In this document: piece after piece, positions 1-5,862 of the stretch
How the letters are laid out: each line of letters begins with the position of its first letter
Position numbering within the stretch: the stretch's first letter is position 1
Assembly: GCA_030605865.1 (NCBI GenBank)
Contig: JAUWHN010000021.1
Location: forward strand, 1-13,533
Direction: 5' to 3'
Source of the DNA: Candidatus Portnoyibacteriota bacterium
GTDB taxonomy: Bacteria > Patescibacteriota > Minisyncoccia > RBG-13-40-8-A > JAUWHN01
Length of the DNA: 13,533 nt
Notes under the pieces: generated by a model
The model's input: only the letters and a program-made list of their open reading frames with translations
Database searches by the model: none
Told to the model about the DNA's origin: nothing
Translations under genes and position numbers: made by a program

Positions 1-236
1 TTTTCTTCAACTGATTCAATGCTCTCAATATTTATCCTATCCCACATCGCATCAATTTCTACATTAACATCTGTTTTTGCTAAAAATCTTTCAAAAACAC
101 TGGCCGATACCACAAATCCCAATGGTACCTCAAACCCAGCATTTGCCATTTCTCCAAGCGAAGCCCCCTTGCCTCCGGCAATCTTAGCATCTTTTTTTGA
201 AATTTTTGAAAATGGAAGAGTAAATTCTTGCGCCAT
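1..236 (-). CDS. ppsA: Phosphoenolpyruvate synthase-type protein, N-terminus (partial, runs off left edge)
   Basis: Read on the minus strand from ATG at 236, the first 78 codons are open to the window edge. Residues 20-30 contain the AGGKGASLGEM signature, followed by a GF-x-VP-x-GFVVS stretch (residues 34-44). These are the hallmark start of the PPDK_N/ATP-grasp domain of PEP synthase and pyruvate phosphate dikinase. Such enzymes transfer the beta-phosphate of ATP to an active-site histidine on a swivelling domain and then to pyruvate, in the cytoplasm. The His and TIM-barrel domains lie outside the window, so full PEP synthase, PPDK or a shorter ATP-grasp protein all remain possible; PEP synthase is the most likely. 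A promoter at 245-273 places its mRNA start almost on the ATG, with no Shine-Dalgarno site. The protein shares enzymology with the phosphohistidine-domain array at 3121-13533. Confidence 0.85.
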   Translation of the reverse strand, partial: MAQEFTLPFSKISKKDAKIAGGKGASLGEMANAGFEVPLGFVVSASVFERFLAKTDVNVEIDAMWDRINIESIESVEE

Positions 237-244
237 ATATAACT

Positions 245-273
245 AATATACCATTTCTGACCCCCTTATTCAA
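245..273 (-). promoter_or_regulatory. Promoter for the PEP synthase-type gene
   Basis: On the minus strand, TTGAAT (268-273) and TATATT (245-250) are separated by exactly 17 nt. Only 8 nt lie between the -10 box and the ATG at 236, so the predicted transcript is leaderless or has a 1-2 nt leader. No Shine-Dalgarno sequence precedes the ATG, which fits. Position and spacing are seen directly; promoter function is inference. Confidence 0.6.
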
Positions 274-277
274 GCCA

Positions 278-306
278 TTGCAATTTTTTTCTTAAGATGA
301 TATGAT
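278..306 (+). promoter_or_regulatory. Extended -10 promoter for the first histidine phosphatase gene
   Basis: TTGCAA (278-283) and TATGAT (301-306) are separated by 17 nt, with an extended -10 TG at 298-299. The expected start of transcription is near 313, three bases before the ATG at 316. The mRNA would therefore be nearly leaderless; an AAAGG lies at 311 but would be mostly excluded from the transcript. The promoter is back to back with the one for the PEP synthase-type gene, and the two -35 regions nearly abut. Confidence 0.6.
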
Positions 307-315
307 TTAAAAGGT

Positions 316-1239
316 ATGAAAGAAAAATTTGAACAAAAACTAGAACCTAAAGAGCAACCAACCAGTAGAATTATTTTGGAATTTTTTAGGCATGGAAAAC
401 GAGAAAAAACAAAATATGAACGAGGAGAGGCACCAGAAGAGGACATAGAAGAAGAAATTGCTTTGCCCTTAACCAAGGAAGGAAGACAACAAATGACAAA
501 AAGGGGTAAAGAAATGCACTCCCAGCCCGAAGTAGCTTTATCTGTTGGTAGTCCGAGAAAAAGAACCCAAGAAACAGCAGCTAGGGTTATGCTAGCTGAA
601 AAAGAAAAAATTACTCCAGAAATGAGCTTAGAAGAAATAGAAGAAATTATAAATTCAGAGCAAAAATATGGTAAAAAGATTATCTCTGATCCTCGACTTG
701 ACTTTAATGTTAGTGGCCCAGCTGGAGAAAAACTTCATCAAGCCTATTTAGAGGGAAAAACGATGCAACATCTAATTTACGAAAGTGACAAAGATGCGAT
801 AGAACTAAAAGATAGCGAATCAACCACCTATTCCAGAGCAGCTGGTGATCTATCAGAACTAATTACAAAATATCTTAAAATAGCTCCAAATTTTGACAAA
901 ATAGTGAAGAAAAATCCTGAAAAATATGCTCCATATAATAACCAAATGGAACGTTATCTAGGAACACACCTAAGTAATCCTGGGGCCTTTTTAGCTAAAG
1001 TTCTAGAAAAAACTAAAGGAGAAAAGGAAAGGGATGAATTTGTAAAAGCAATTGGAGGTGGGTTTAAGCAAGGAGAGGGTTTCAGAGTTGAAATAAATAA
1101 TACTCCAGAAGGTATGAAATTAGAGATTAAATATGAGATAGACAATAAAAAAGAAAATATAGAGGTGCCCCCAGAAATCCTGGATGAAATTATTAAAGAA
1201 AGAGATGAATTAGATGAAAAAATAGAAAAAAGAAGTTAA
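316..1239 (+). CDS. Histidine phosphatase superfamily protein (RHG family), first copy
   Basis: A 307-aa cytoplasmic protein with no signal peptide or membrane segment. The phosphatase signature is present: a beta-strand leading to R25-H26-G27 (EFFRHG), where His26 would carry the transient phosphate; a second motif at 79-88 (SP..R..ETA form), matching the usual S..RA.qTA; and a candidate second catalytic histidine, H218, in THLSNPGAF. The C-terminal part (about 245-307) has a GGGF turn, beta-strand-like segments and a charged helix, also present in the gene at 2268. The two are therefore paralogues of one subfamily with an added tail. The family includes phosphoglycerate mutases, SixA-type phosphohistidine phosphatases and many small-molecule phosphatases; the substrate cannot be read here. 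The start is the only Met before the RHG motif. Role as a partner of the nearby phosphohistidine proteins is inference. Confidence 0.85.
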   Translation: MKEKFEQKLEPKEQPTSRIILEFFRHGKREKTKYERGEAPEEDIEEEIALPLTKEGRQQMTKRGKEMHSQPEVALSVGSPRKRTQETAARVMLAEKEKITPEMSLEEIEEIINSEQKYGKKIISDPRLDFNVSGPAGEKLHQAYLEGKTMQHLIYESDKDAIELKDSESTTYSRAAGDLSELITKYLKIAPNFDKIVKKNPEKYAPYNNQMERYLGTHLSNPGAFLAKVLEKTKGEKERDEFVKAIGGGFKQGEGFRVEINNTPEGMKLEIKYEIDNKKENIEVPPEILDEIIKERDELDEKIEKRS

Positions 1240-1269
1240 AACAATAAACATTCTCTAAAAAATAAAAAC

Positions 1270-1299
1270 AAAACGGCCTCATCTCCTGTAGGCCGTTTT
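1270..1299. terminator. Bidirectional intrinsic terminator between convergent genes
   Basis: A perfect 10-bp stem (AAAACGGCCT at 1270-1279 with AGGCCGTTTT at 1290-1299) encloses a 10-nt loop. It has an A-rich left flank and a T-run on the right, so it can terminate transcription from both sides. It lies between the stop of the phosphatase gene (1239) and the stop of the minus-strand orphan (1329). Confidence 0.85.
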
Positions 1300-1328
1300 C
1301 TAAATCCTAATTTTGTTCTTATACTTCA

Positions 1329-2090
1329 TCAAATACGAATGACGTCTTGATTAAAAGCGATAAAGCTAGAATCTTCAGTTGTTCGCTTAGGAATTATAAC
1401 TGCCTCTACTTCTGGGCGTTTTGCCAAACGTCGCATTAGTTGTTCGCCCTCGGGATTAGCTGAAAATCTTACTTGCTTAGCACCTTTTTCTCGAAGCTCA
1501 TTTAAAATTTGTAAAGATAACCACTCGCCAAGAGTAAATCCTGTTTCTTTAAAGAACTTTTTGCTATGCTCCCTGTCTGTAACTATATGTTGCAGGGTTA
1601 TTAATTCCTTTCTGCCATAGCTATCTCCTGGATAAGGCTCCAGATATTCTAATGCGGCAATAACATCCTCTTTTTCTTTGACAGTCATAAAATGCCTGTG
1701 TTCATCGTGCGCATGGGCTGATCCAGGTTTAGCCTTTTTTACTTTGCGCATAAAAGCACTATAATCCTCGTCTTCAGGAAGAGTCCCCATATGTTTCTCT
1801 ATAAAATATCTGGTTTCAGTAATACCTTCAAAATCATCAGAAGATAAAACATCTAATTTCCAGCCTTGTTTCTTTAATTTCTCTGGAATGACTTTTGGGG
1901 CTAATTCAGAGGTTTTGGTGGCTCGATCATACACAATATAGTCAATTCCTTCTTGAGAAAGCCCGTGTCGAGATCTTAAATGTGGACTTATTTCTGGTGA
2001 AATTTTCTGAATGTATTGATTAAGTTCTTCGCCCTCCAGGCGTTTTAGTTGTTTTTCTTCCATTTTTTCTAATTGTTTGATTTTTTCCAT
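1329..2090 (-). CDS. Hypothetical protein, possible divergent histidine-phosphatase relative
   Basis: I do not recognise this 253-aa protein with confidence. It is soluble and begins with a charged helix (1-30). Residues 41-43 are RHG, and 53-64 read as Y-DRATKT-SELA, which resembles the second motif (RA.qTA) of histidine phosphatases. The helix that normally separates the RHG and RA.qTA motifs is missing, so this may be a compressed or coincidental match. A striking His cluster lies at 125-133 (AHAHDEHRH), possibly a metal or phosphate site, with further histidines at 168 and 175. The C-terminal third (185-235) has alternating helix and strand, including an RFSANPEGEQL segment. It has its own promoter (2126-2154) and a leader of about 28 nt without a clear Shine-Dalgarno site. 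The start at 2090 is the first ATG after that promoter; Met10 is an alternative. The gene sits between two histidine phosphatase genes. Confidence 0.7.
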   Translation of the reverse strand: MEKIKQLEKMEEKQLKRLEGEELNQYIQKISPEISPHLRSRHGLSQEGIDYIVYDRATKTSELAPKVIPEKLKKQGWKLDVLSSDDFEGITETRYFIEKHMGTLPEDEDYSAFMRKVKKAKPGSAHAHDEHRHFMTVKEKEDVIAALEYLEPYPGDSYGRKELITLQHIVTDREHSKKFFKETGFTLGEWLSLQILNELREKGAKQVRFSANPEGEQLMRRLAKRPEVEAVIIPKRTTEDSSFIAFNQDVIRI

Positions 2091-2125
2091 AAGTCTTTAT
2101 TGTTATTTGTAAACTATCTTTCTTC

Positions 2126-2154
2126 AATATACGACCATTTTACAATTTTTGCAA
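2126..2154 (-). promoter_or_regulatory. Promoter for the 1329-2090 gene
   Basis: On the minus strand, TTGCAA (2149-2154) and TATATT (2126-2131) are separated by exactly 17 nt. Transcription would start near 2119, leaving a leader of about 28 nt before the ATG at 2090. The same -35 hexamer is used by both phosphatase promoters. Confidence 0.6.
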
Positions 2155-2160
2155 GTTTTT

Positions 2161-2196
2161 TTATTTCTTCTTTAAAATCCTCACAACCCTTTTATT
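2161..2196 (-). pseudogene. Relic of the 3' end of an array-type swivel-domain gene
   Basis: Read on the minus strand this stretch encodes NKRVVRILKKK followed by TAA, almost the same as the C-terminus of the last array gene (NKGVVRILRK, stop). At the DNA level, 21 of 23 bases at 2174-2196 match 3131-3153, and the stop-codon flank (TTATTTC) also matches at 2161 and 3121. Homology ends abruptly at 2196, so this is a truncated fragment with no start codon and no active-site histidine. It lies between the divergent promoters of 1329-2090 and 2268-3044. The simplest reading is the stump of a lost array copy. Confidence 0.7.
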
Positions 2197-2205
2197 GAAA
2201 AACTG

Positions 2206-2234
2206 TTGCAAAATTTTTCTAGATATGATATAAT
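2206..2234 (+). promoter_or_regulatory. Strong extended -10 promoter for the second histidine phosphatase gene
   Basis: TTGCAA (2206-2211) and a consensus TATAAT (2229-2234) are separated by 17 nt, with the extended TG at 2226-2227. The predicted start is near 2241, giving a 5' leader of about 27 nt that contains a full ribosome binding site. Confidence 0.8.
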
Positions 2235-2253
2235 GGAAAGTGTAATAATTAAA

Positions 2254-2259
2254 AGGAGG
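2254..2259 (+). promoter_or_regulatory. Consensus ribosome binding site (AGGAGG)
   Basis: AGGAGG lies 8 nt before the ATG at 2268 and fixes that start. It is the only textbook Shine-Dalgarno site at a gene start in the window, in contrast to the array genes and the two apparently leaderless genes. Confidence 0.85.
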
Positions 2260-2267
2260 AAAAAACT

Positions 2268-3044
2268 ATGATCGAAAAAATCGAACCAACGCCAGAAAAA
2301 AAGGAATTCGGGAAAAATATCTTTCAAAGAGATATTTATTATCGACATGGGGAAAAAACTCCAGAAGGAGAATTAGCGCCCGAAGGATTTAAACAAGCTG
2401 AAGAAATTGGCGAGGCATTAGAAACCTCAGAAAAAGGACCAAAGCCCTATCACTCCGAAGTAAAAAGGGCGAGTGACTTCGCTAAAGCTATTCAGGAAGC
2501 AACTAAGTCTCAGAAGGAATATAAAGCAAGAACAAGATTTGAACTTGGCTTATCTAATCTTTCTAAAAACTTTATAGCGGAGTGGAAGAAAAAGACCAAA
2601 GAAGAAGGGGGCGTTGCGGCTCTTGAGTGGTACCTGGGTTTTGAAAAAGAGAAGCCTGATACTGACACTATGTCTCCACATGAAATGGCTTCAAGAGTTG
2701 CCAGAAATATTTTAACTCATAGCAAAATGGCTAAACGCTACTATGATGACTCCAGGGTAGACTTGATTAATGGGTCACATAGCCCCACCCTGGATGTGTT
2801 TATAGCAACTACTTTAAAAGAAGAGATTGAAAAAGATCCTATAAATCCTGAGGGAAAGAATATAACTGAAAAAATGGGTGGGAGATTCAAAACCGCAGAA
2901 CAATTTGAAGTAGACACAACTATTGACAACGAGGGCAAAAAGGCGCTCGAGGTTAAATTTAGAGGGAAAGAATACGATTTAGCTGAAAGAAAGTTAGAAG
3001 AAATGGTGAGTGATCTTGAAAAAATAGAAGAAAGGCAAGAATAA
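2268..3044 (+). CDS. Histidine phosphatase superfamily protein (RHG family), second copy
   Basis: A 258-aa soluble protein. R26-H27-G28 (IYYRHGEKT) supplies the phospho-accepting histidine and its arginine. APEGFKQAEEIGEAL (37-51) is the usual LT..G..qA helix, S63 to A68 (SEVKRA) matches the second motif, E92 is a candidate acid, and H171 (GSHSPTL) is the second active-site histidine. After about residue 200 it has the same GG-turn, strands and charged helix as the product of 316-1239, so the two are paralogues. Promoter and Shine-Dalgarno site are both near consensus, which suggests strong expression. The gene converges on the swivel-domain array, with a terminator between. The substrate is unknown. 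SixA-type members of this superfamily remove phosphate from protein histidines, which makes the array products reasonable candidate targets (inference). Confidence 0.88.
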   Translation: MIEKIEPTPEKKEFGKNIFQRDIYYRHGEKTPEGELAPEGFKQAEEIGEALETSEKGPKPYHSEVKRASDFAKAIQEATKSQKEYKARTRFELGLSNLSKNFIAEWKKKTKEEGGVAALEWYLGFEKEKPDTDTMSPHEMASRVARNILTHSKMAKRYYDDSRVDLINGSHSPTLDVFIATTLKEEIEKDPINPEGKNITEKMGGRFKTAEQFEVDTTIDNEGKKALEVKFRGKEYDLAERKLEEMVSDLEKIEERQE

Positions 3045-3065
3045 AATATAAACAGATTTTAATAG

Positions 3066-3093
3066 AAAGACGGTTCCGAGCGGAACCGTCTTT
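3066..3093. terminator. Bidirectional intrinsic terminator, end of the array operon
   Basis: A perfect 12-bp stem (AAAGACGGTTCC at 3066-3077 with GGAACCGTCTTT at 3082-3093) closes a 4-nt GAGC loop. It is followed on the plus strand by a T-rich stretch, and on the minus strand by TTTCTATT. It separates the second phosphatase gene (stop at 3044) from the end of the swivel-domain array (stop at 3121-3123) and can serve both. Confidence 0.88.
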
Positions 3094-3120
3094 TATCTTA
3101 AAAAATAATTATTTTAATAA

Positions 3121-4536
3121 TTATTTCCTCAAAATCCTCACCACCCCTTTATTAGCATCCACTTCCACCAAATCCCCGTTTTTCAAGACCTGAGTGGCGT
3201 GATGGGTCCCAACTATGCAAGGAATTTTTAATTCCCGGGAAATAATTGCAGCATGCGATAACATACCACCTTCGTCTGTAATAAGAGCAGATGCCTTGCT
3301 GGCCAAATCCATAACGCTGGGCTGGGTCATTTGAGTAACCAAAATCTGCCCCCTCTGAAATGAATATCTCAAAGCCCTGGTCTGTTCAATATTATTTGCC
3401 TCTAAAATCCTTACTATGCCGGTTATCCGACCAGGATTAGCAACTATTCCTTTTATAACTCTTTGCTCTTTTACTCGATAAAGTTCTTTTAGTTCAGCTC
3501 TAGCCAATTTCTCACCTTCTTCTCCTGATTTATAAATGGCCCTATTATTTTTCCACAATCCCACAAAGCATTTGCCTCGCCTCTTTTTTTCTTTTTCGAA
3601 CAAGCCCTTACCCTCAAACAACAATTTCTTTATGTCATTTAATAAATAGTACTTACTTAGGTCGTGAACCGATTCTCCGCTTCTTCGAGCTATTTCTGAA
3701 AATAGGGGAATTAAATAAAAATCGGTTCCTCCCCAGCAAGATTTTACTTCCATTCGGGAAAGAGCGAGTCGCTGTATTAACTTAATTACGGGCTTTAACT
3801 CCGGATGATTCTTTAAAATCCTCTTTTGTTTATGTTTTAATTTTTGTTTTTCTTCAATTAAATTTTTAAATTTAACACCTTTTTCGTAGTTAAATTTTTG
3901 GGTCAAGGTTTCAATGACATCATCATAAGTATAATGTCTCATTACTGACCAGGGGTACTTTGCAGCATGGTCTAATAGTTTTTTTACAGAATATTTATAT
4001 TTTAATAACTTTTGCCAATCCATCTGCTCTCTATTTACAATATCTGATTCCGTAGGAAGCATAAGGATAAAGGCATCATCATCTGAAAAATGGCGCTTTA
4101 CTGCCTGGACTAAATGATGGGTTGGCTCGGCTTGAGTGGCTCGAAAATAACTTATCATTAAAGACCAAAATTTAAATCCTTTTATTAAATAGCTAATTAG
4201 CTGTCTCTTTGATAACTTAGAAAAATTAACTTTTTTTAAGGAATGACAAAATTTCCAATGATTAGCATAACCCTTCTCCAACCCCTTAATCATTTCTTTG
4301 GAAAACTTCTCATCAAAATACAATCTGCCGTCTTTTTTGTCTTTCTCCAAGTCTTTTATAGAAAAAAAGCACAAAACTTTATTATCTCTTGAAACCTGAA
4401 GCATGGCGCTTCGCTGATTCCAAATTATGTTTCTGAAATTCCTAAGAGCACCGATGTTTCTCTCAAGATTCCAATGGGGACAATTGTCGCTCCACAAAAA
4501 TCTATATAAAGATTTTTGATGTAATTTACTGCTCAT
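3121..4536 (-). CDS. Array gene 1 (last in operon): phosphohistidine swivel-domain protein, ATP-grasp lacking
   Basis: A 471-aa protein. Residues 1-355 form a variable, mostly helical region. Anchors shared with its paralogues are an LSK-x-QLI helix (108-114), a KYPW motif (193-196), an LLNDIKKLL helix (298-306) and a basic RRGKCFVGLW strand (319-328). Residues 360-471 are the PEP-utiliser mobile domain, beginning at GIVANPG (363-369) and bearing the phospho-accepting H428 in GGMLSHAA. Leu426 replaces the Thr found two residues before the His in classical PEP synthase and PPDK. This is the most diverged tail of the set: GTHHATQVLKNG instead of GTKIATKVLKDG. No ATP-grasp or TIM-barrel domain is present, so it needs a partner to be phosphorylated. 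The ATG lies 5 nt after the preceding stop with no Shine-Dalgarno site. The molecular role is not known. Confidence 0.9.
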   Translation of the reverse strand: MSSKLHQKSLYRFLWSDNCPHWNLERNIGALRNFRNIIWNQRSAMLQVSRDNKVLCFFSIKDLEKDKKDGRLYFDEKFSKEMIKGLEKGYANHWKFCHSLKKVNFSKLSKRQLISYLIKGFKFWSLMISYFRATQAEPTHHLVQAVKRHFSDDDAFILMLPTESDIVNREQMDWQKLLKYKYSVKKLLDHAAKYPWSVMRHYTYDDVIETLTQKFNYEKGVKFKNLIEEKQKLKHKQKRILKNHPELKPVIKLIQRLALSRMEVKSCWGGTDFYLIPLFSEIARRSGESVHDLSKYYLLNDIKKLLFEGKGLFEKEKKRRGKCFVGLWKNNRAIYKSGEEGEKLARAELKELYRVKEQRVIKGIVANPGRITGIVRILEANNIEQTRALRYSFQRGQILVTQMTQPSVMDLASKASALITDEGGMLSHAAIISRELKIPCIVGTHHATQVLKNGDLVEVDANKGVVRILRK

Positions 4537-4541
4537 ATTTT

Positions 4542-5855
4542 TTAAGTTTTTTGTTTTAATATTTTCACCACCCCCTTATCCGCATCAACCTCCACCAAAT
4601 CCCCGTCTTTTAAAACTTTGGTAGCAATCTTGGTACCGATGATGCAGGGTTTTTTCATTTCGCGGGCAATAATTGCGGCATGAGATGTAATTCCGCCTTG
4701 ATTGGTAACAAATGCTGCTGCTTTTCTCATGGCTAATATATATTCCGGAGTTGTTTCGGCGGCAACTATAATATCGTCTTTTTCTACTTTTGAAGCATCC
4801 TTTATTGTACGCATAATTTTAGCGAATCCCTTCACATGGCCCGGATAAGCAATAATGCCTTCTAATTCCATAGCTTGTATTCTCTTTTTTGGCTGAAATA
4901 TACTAAGCGCTTCTTTCAACTCCTTGCCAAGTAAAACTGAATATTTACCATTGATGAATGTAATGCCGTATTTCTTTTTCCTTTTTCTTAAATCTTCTGG
5001 AATTTTACCTTTGTCTATTAAATCAATAACCTCGCAATGAGTTAATGAAATAATATCAAAATAAGAAAGACCATTTTTCTTACCCAGCTCTTTCATTATT
5101 GGTCGATAGCTACAAGCAACCTTATCTATTGTTTCAATAAGGTTTGAGCGATGAAATATTAATTCTGAACCTATCGGAATTAACTTCCTAAACTCATTGG
5201 GAATTCTAATATTGGTTACCCTTTCTGGTTTTTTATCTTTAGAGATTAATTTTAATTCGTCTAAAACCTTTTCCTTGGTTAGAAGACGACCCTCTAGAGC
5301 ATGGGTGCCAACCCATTTATATTTATTAAGAAAACTGTCTATGTTATTGCGATTCAACTTCTTAAGTTCTGAATTATATTGCATTAACAAAGTCTTCTTT
5401 TTTGGTTGCATTTTGAGAGTCAATGCCATCATAGGAATATTGTGTTCTTTGCAAAGCTTTTTCAGATAGCCCTCCAACCAAATATCAAGCAACTCCACGA
5501 GGAGCGAACAGGCGAAATGATCAACCATAGAATTTACAAACTTTCTAAAATCATTCCTTCCTTTCAACTGTAGCATTTGCTCTGTTTTTTGTTCGCACAT
5601 AGTAAAGAACTTTTTAAACCACTGAATTTGATTTTGCGCCTTTTTCTCTGCTATATTGCAAGCCGCATCAATATCGTCCTTTAAATAATAATAATGCCCA
5701 GATAAAACCATGGCATCTCCTTTAATAATTTTGCTCAAACCCATTTTCTTATATGGCTCGGAGTTAACAGATTCAAGCCATGGCGATGTAAATAAAACAA
5801 ACTGACTCCAGTAGCCCCAATAATACCAATCTTTTTTGTTTAAGTTTTTTATCAT
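4542..5855 (-). CDS. Array gene 2: phosphohistidine swivel-domain protein, ATP-grasp lacking
   Basis: At 437 aa this is the shortest complete member. The variable region (1-325) begins with an aromatic-rich segment (WYYWGYW, 10-16) and carries the KYKW motif (178-181) with a following LLT-K-E-K-V segment, an LTHCEVIDLI helix (271-280) and a basic-aromatic-NGK strand (289-304). The mobile domain spans about 330-437: GIIAYPG start (333-339), T-x-PEY-x-x-AM (368-376), and GGITSHAAIIARE with T390 and H392. It keeps the classical TSH form, as in PPDK. Its last 91 bases before and around the active-site region (4565-4655) are 88/91 identical to the upstream neighbour (5883-5973), although the N-terminal halves are strongly diverged. 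It lies 7 nt downstream of that neighbour's stop. Confidence 0.9.
   Translation of the reverse strand: MIKNLNKKDWYYWGYWSQFVLFTSPWLESVNSEPYKKMGLSKIIKGDAMVLSGHYYYLKDDIDAACNIAEKKAQNQIQWFKKFFTMCEQKTEQMLQLKGRNDFRKFVNSMVDHFACSLLVELLDIWLEGYLKKLCKEHNIPMMALTLKMQPKKKTLLMQYNSELKKLNRNNIDSFLNKYKWVGTHALEGRLLTKEKVLDELKLISKDKKPERVTNIRIPNEFRKLIPIGSELIFHRSNLIETIDKVACSYRPIMKELGKKNGLSYFDIISLTHCEVIDLIDKGKIPEDLRKRKKKYGITFINGKYSVLLGKELKEALSIFQPKKRIQAMELEGIIAYPGHVKGFAKIMRTIKDASKVEKDDIIVAAETTPEYILAMRKAAAFVTNQGGITSHAAIIAREMKKPCIIGTKIATKVLKDGDLVEVDADKGVVKILKQKT
4565..4655 (-). repeat. Near-identical 3' tail block, copy in array gene 2
   Basis: This 91-base block is identical at 88 positions to 5883-5973 in the next gene. 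It encodes the end of the swivel domain (PCIIGTKIATKVLKDGD and the VDADKGVV strand). The three differences include silent ones, so sequence identity exceeds what protein constraint alone requires. Confidence 0.85.
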
Positions 5856-5862
5856 ATATTCT

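Noticed and set aside
258..273. Possible third array-tail relic upstream of the PEP synthase-type gene (minus-strand AATAAGGGGGT, NKG-like)
   Set aside because: Only about 10-11 bases match array tails and the reading frame is lost after four codons; the stretch also overlaps the promoter spacer. Too short to call.
954..1145. Minus-strand frame inside the first phosphatase gene and a similar one at 2741-2938
   Set aside because: Short frames opposite the conserved C-terminal part of real genes, without promoter or ribosome binding site.
3104..3130. AT-rich direct/palindromic repeat (AATAATTATT twice) after the array terminator
   Set aside because: Simple AT-rich sequence overlapping the end of gene 1; no evidence of a functional element.
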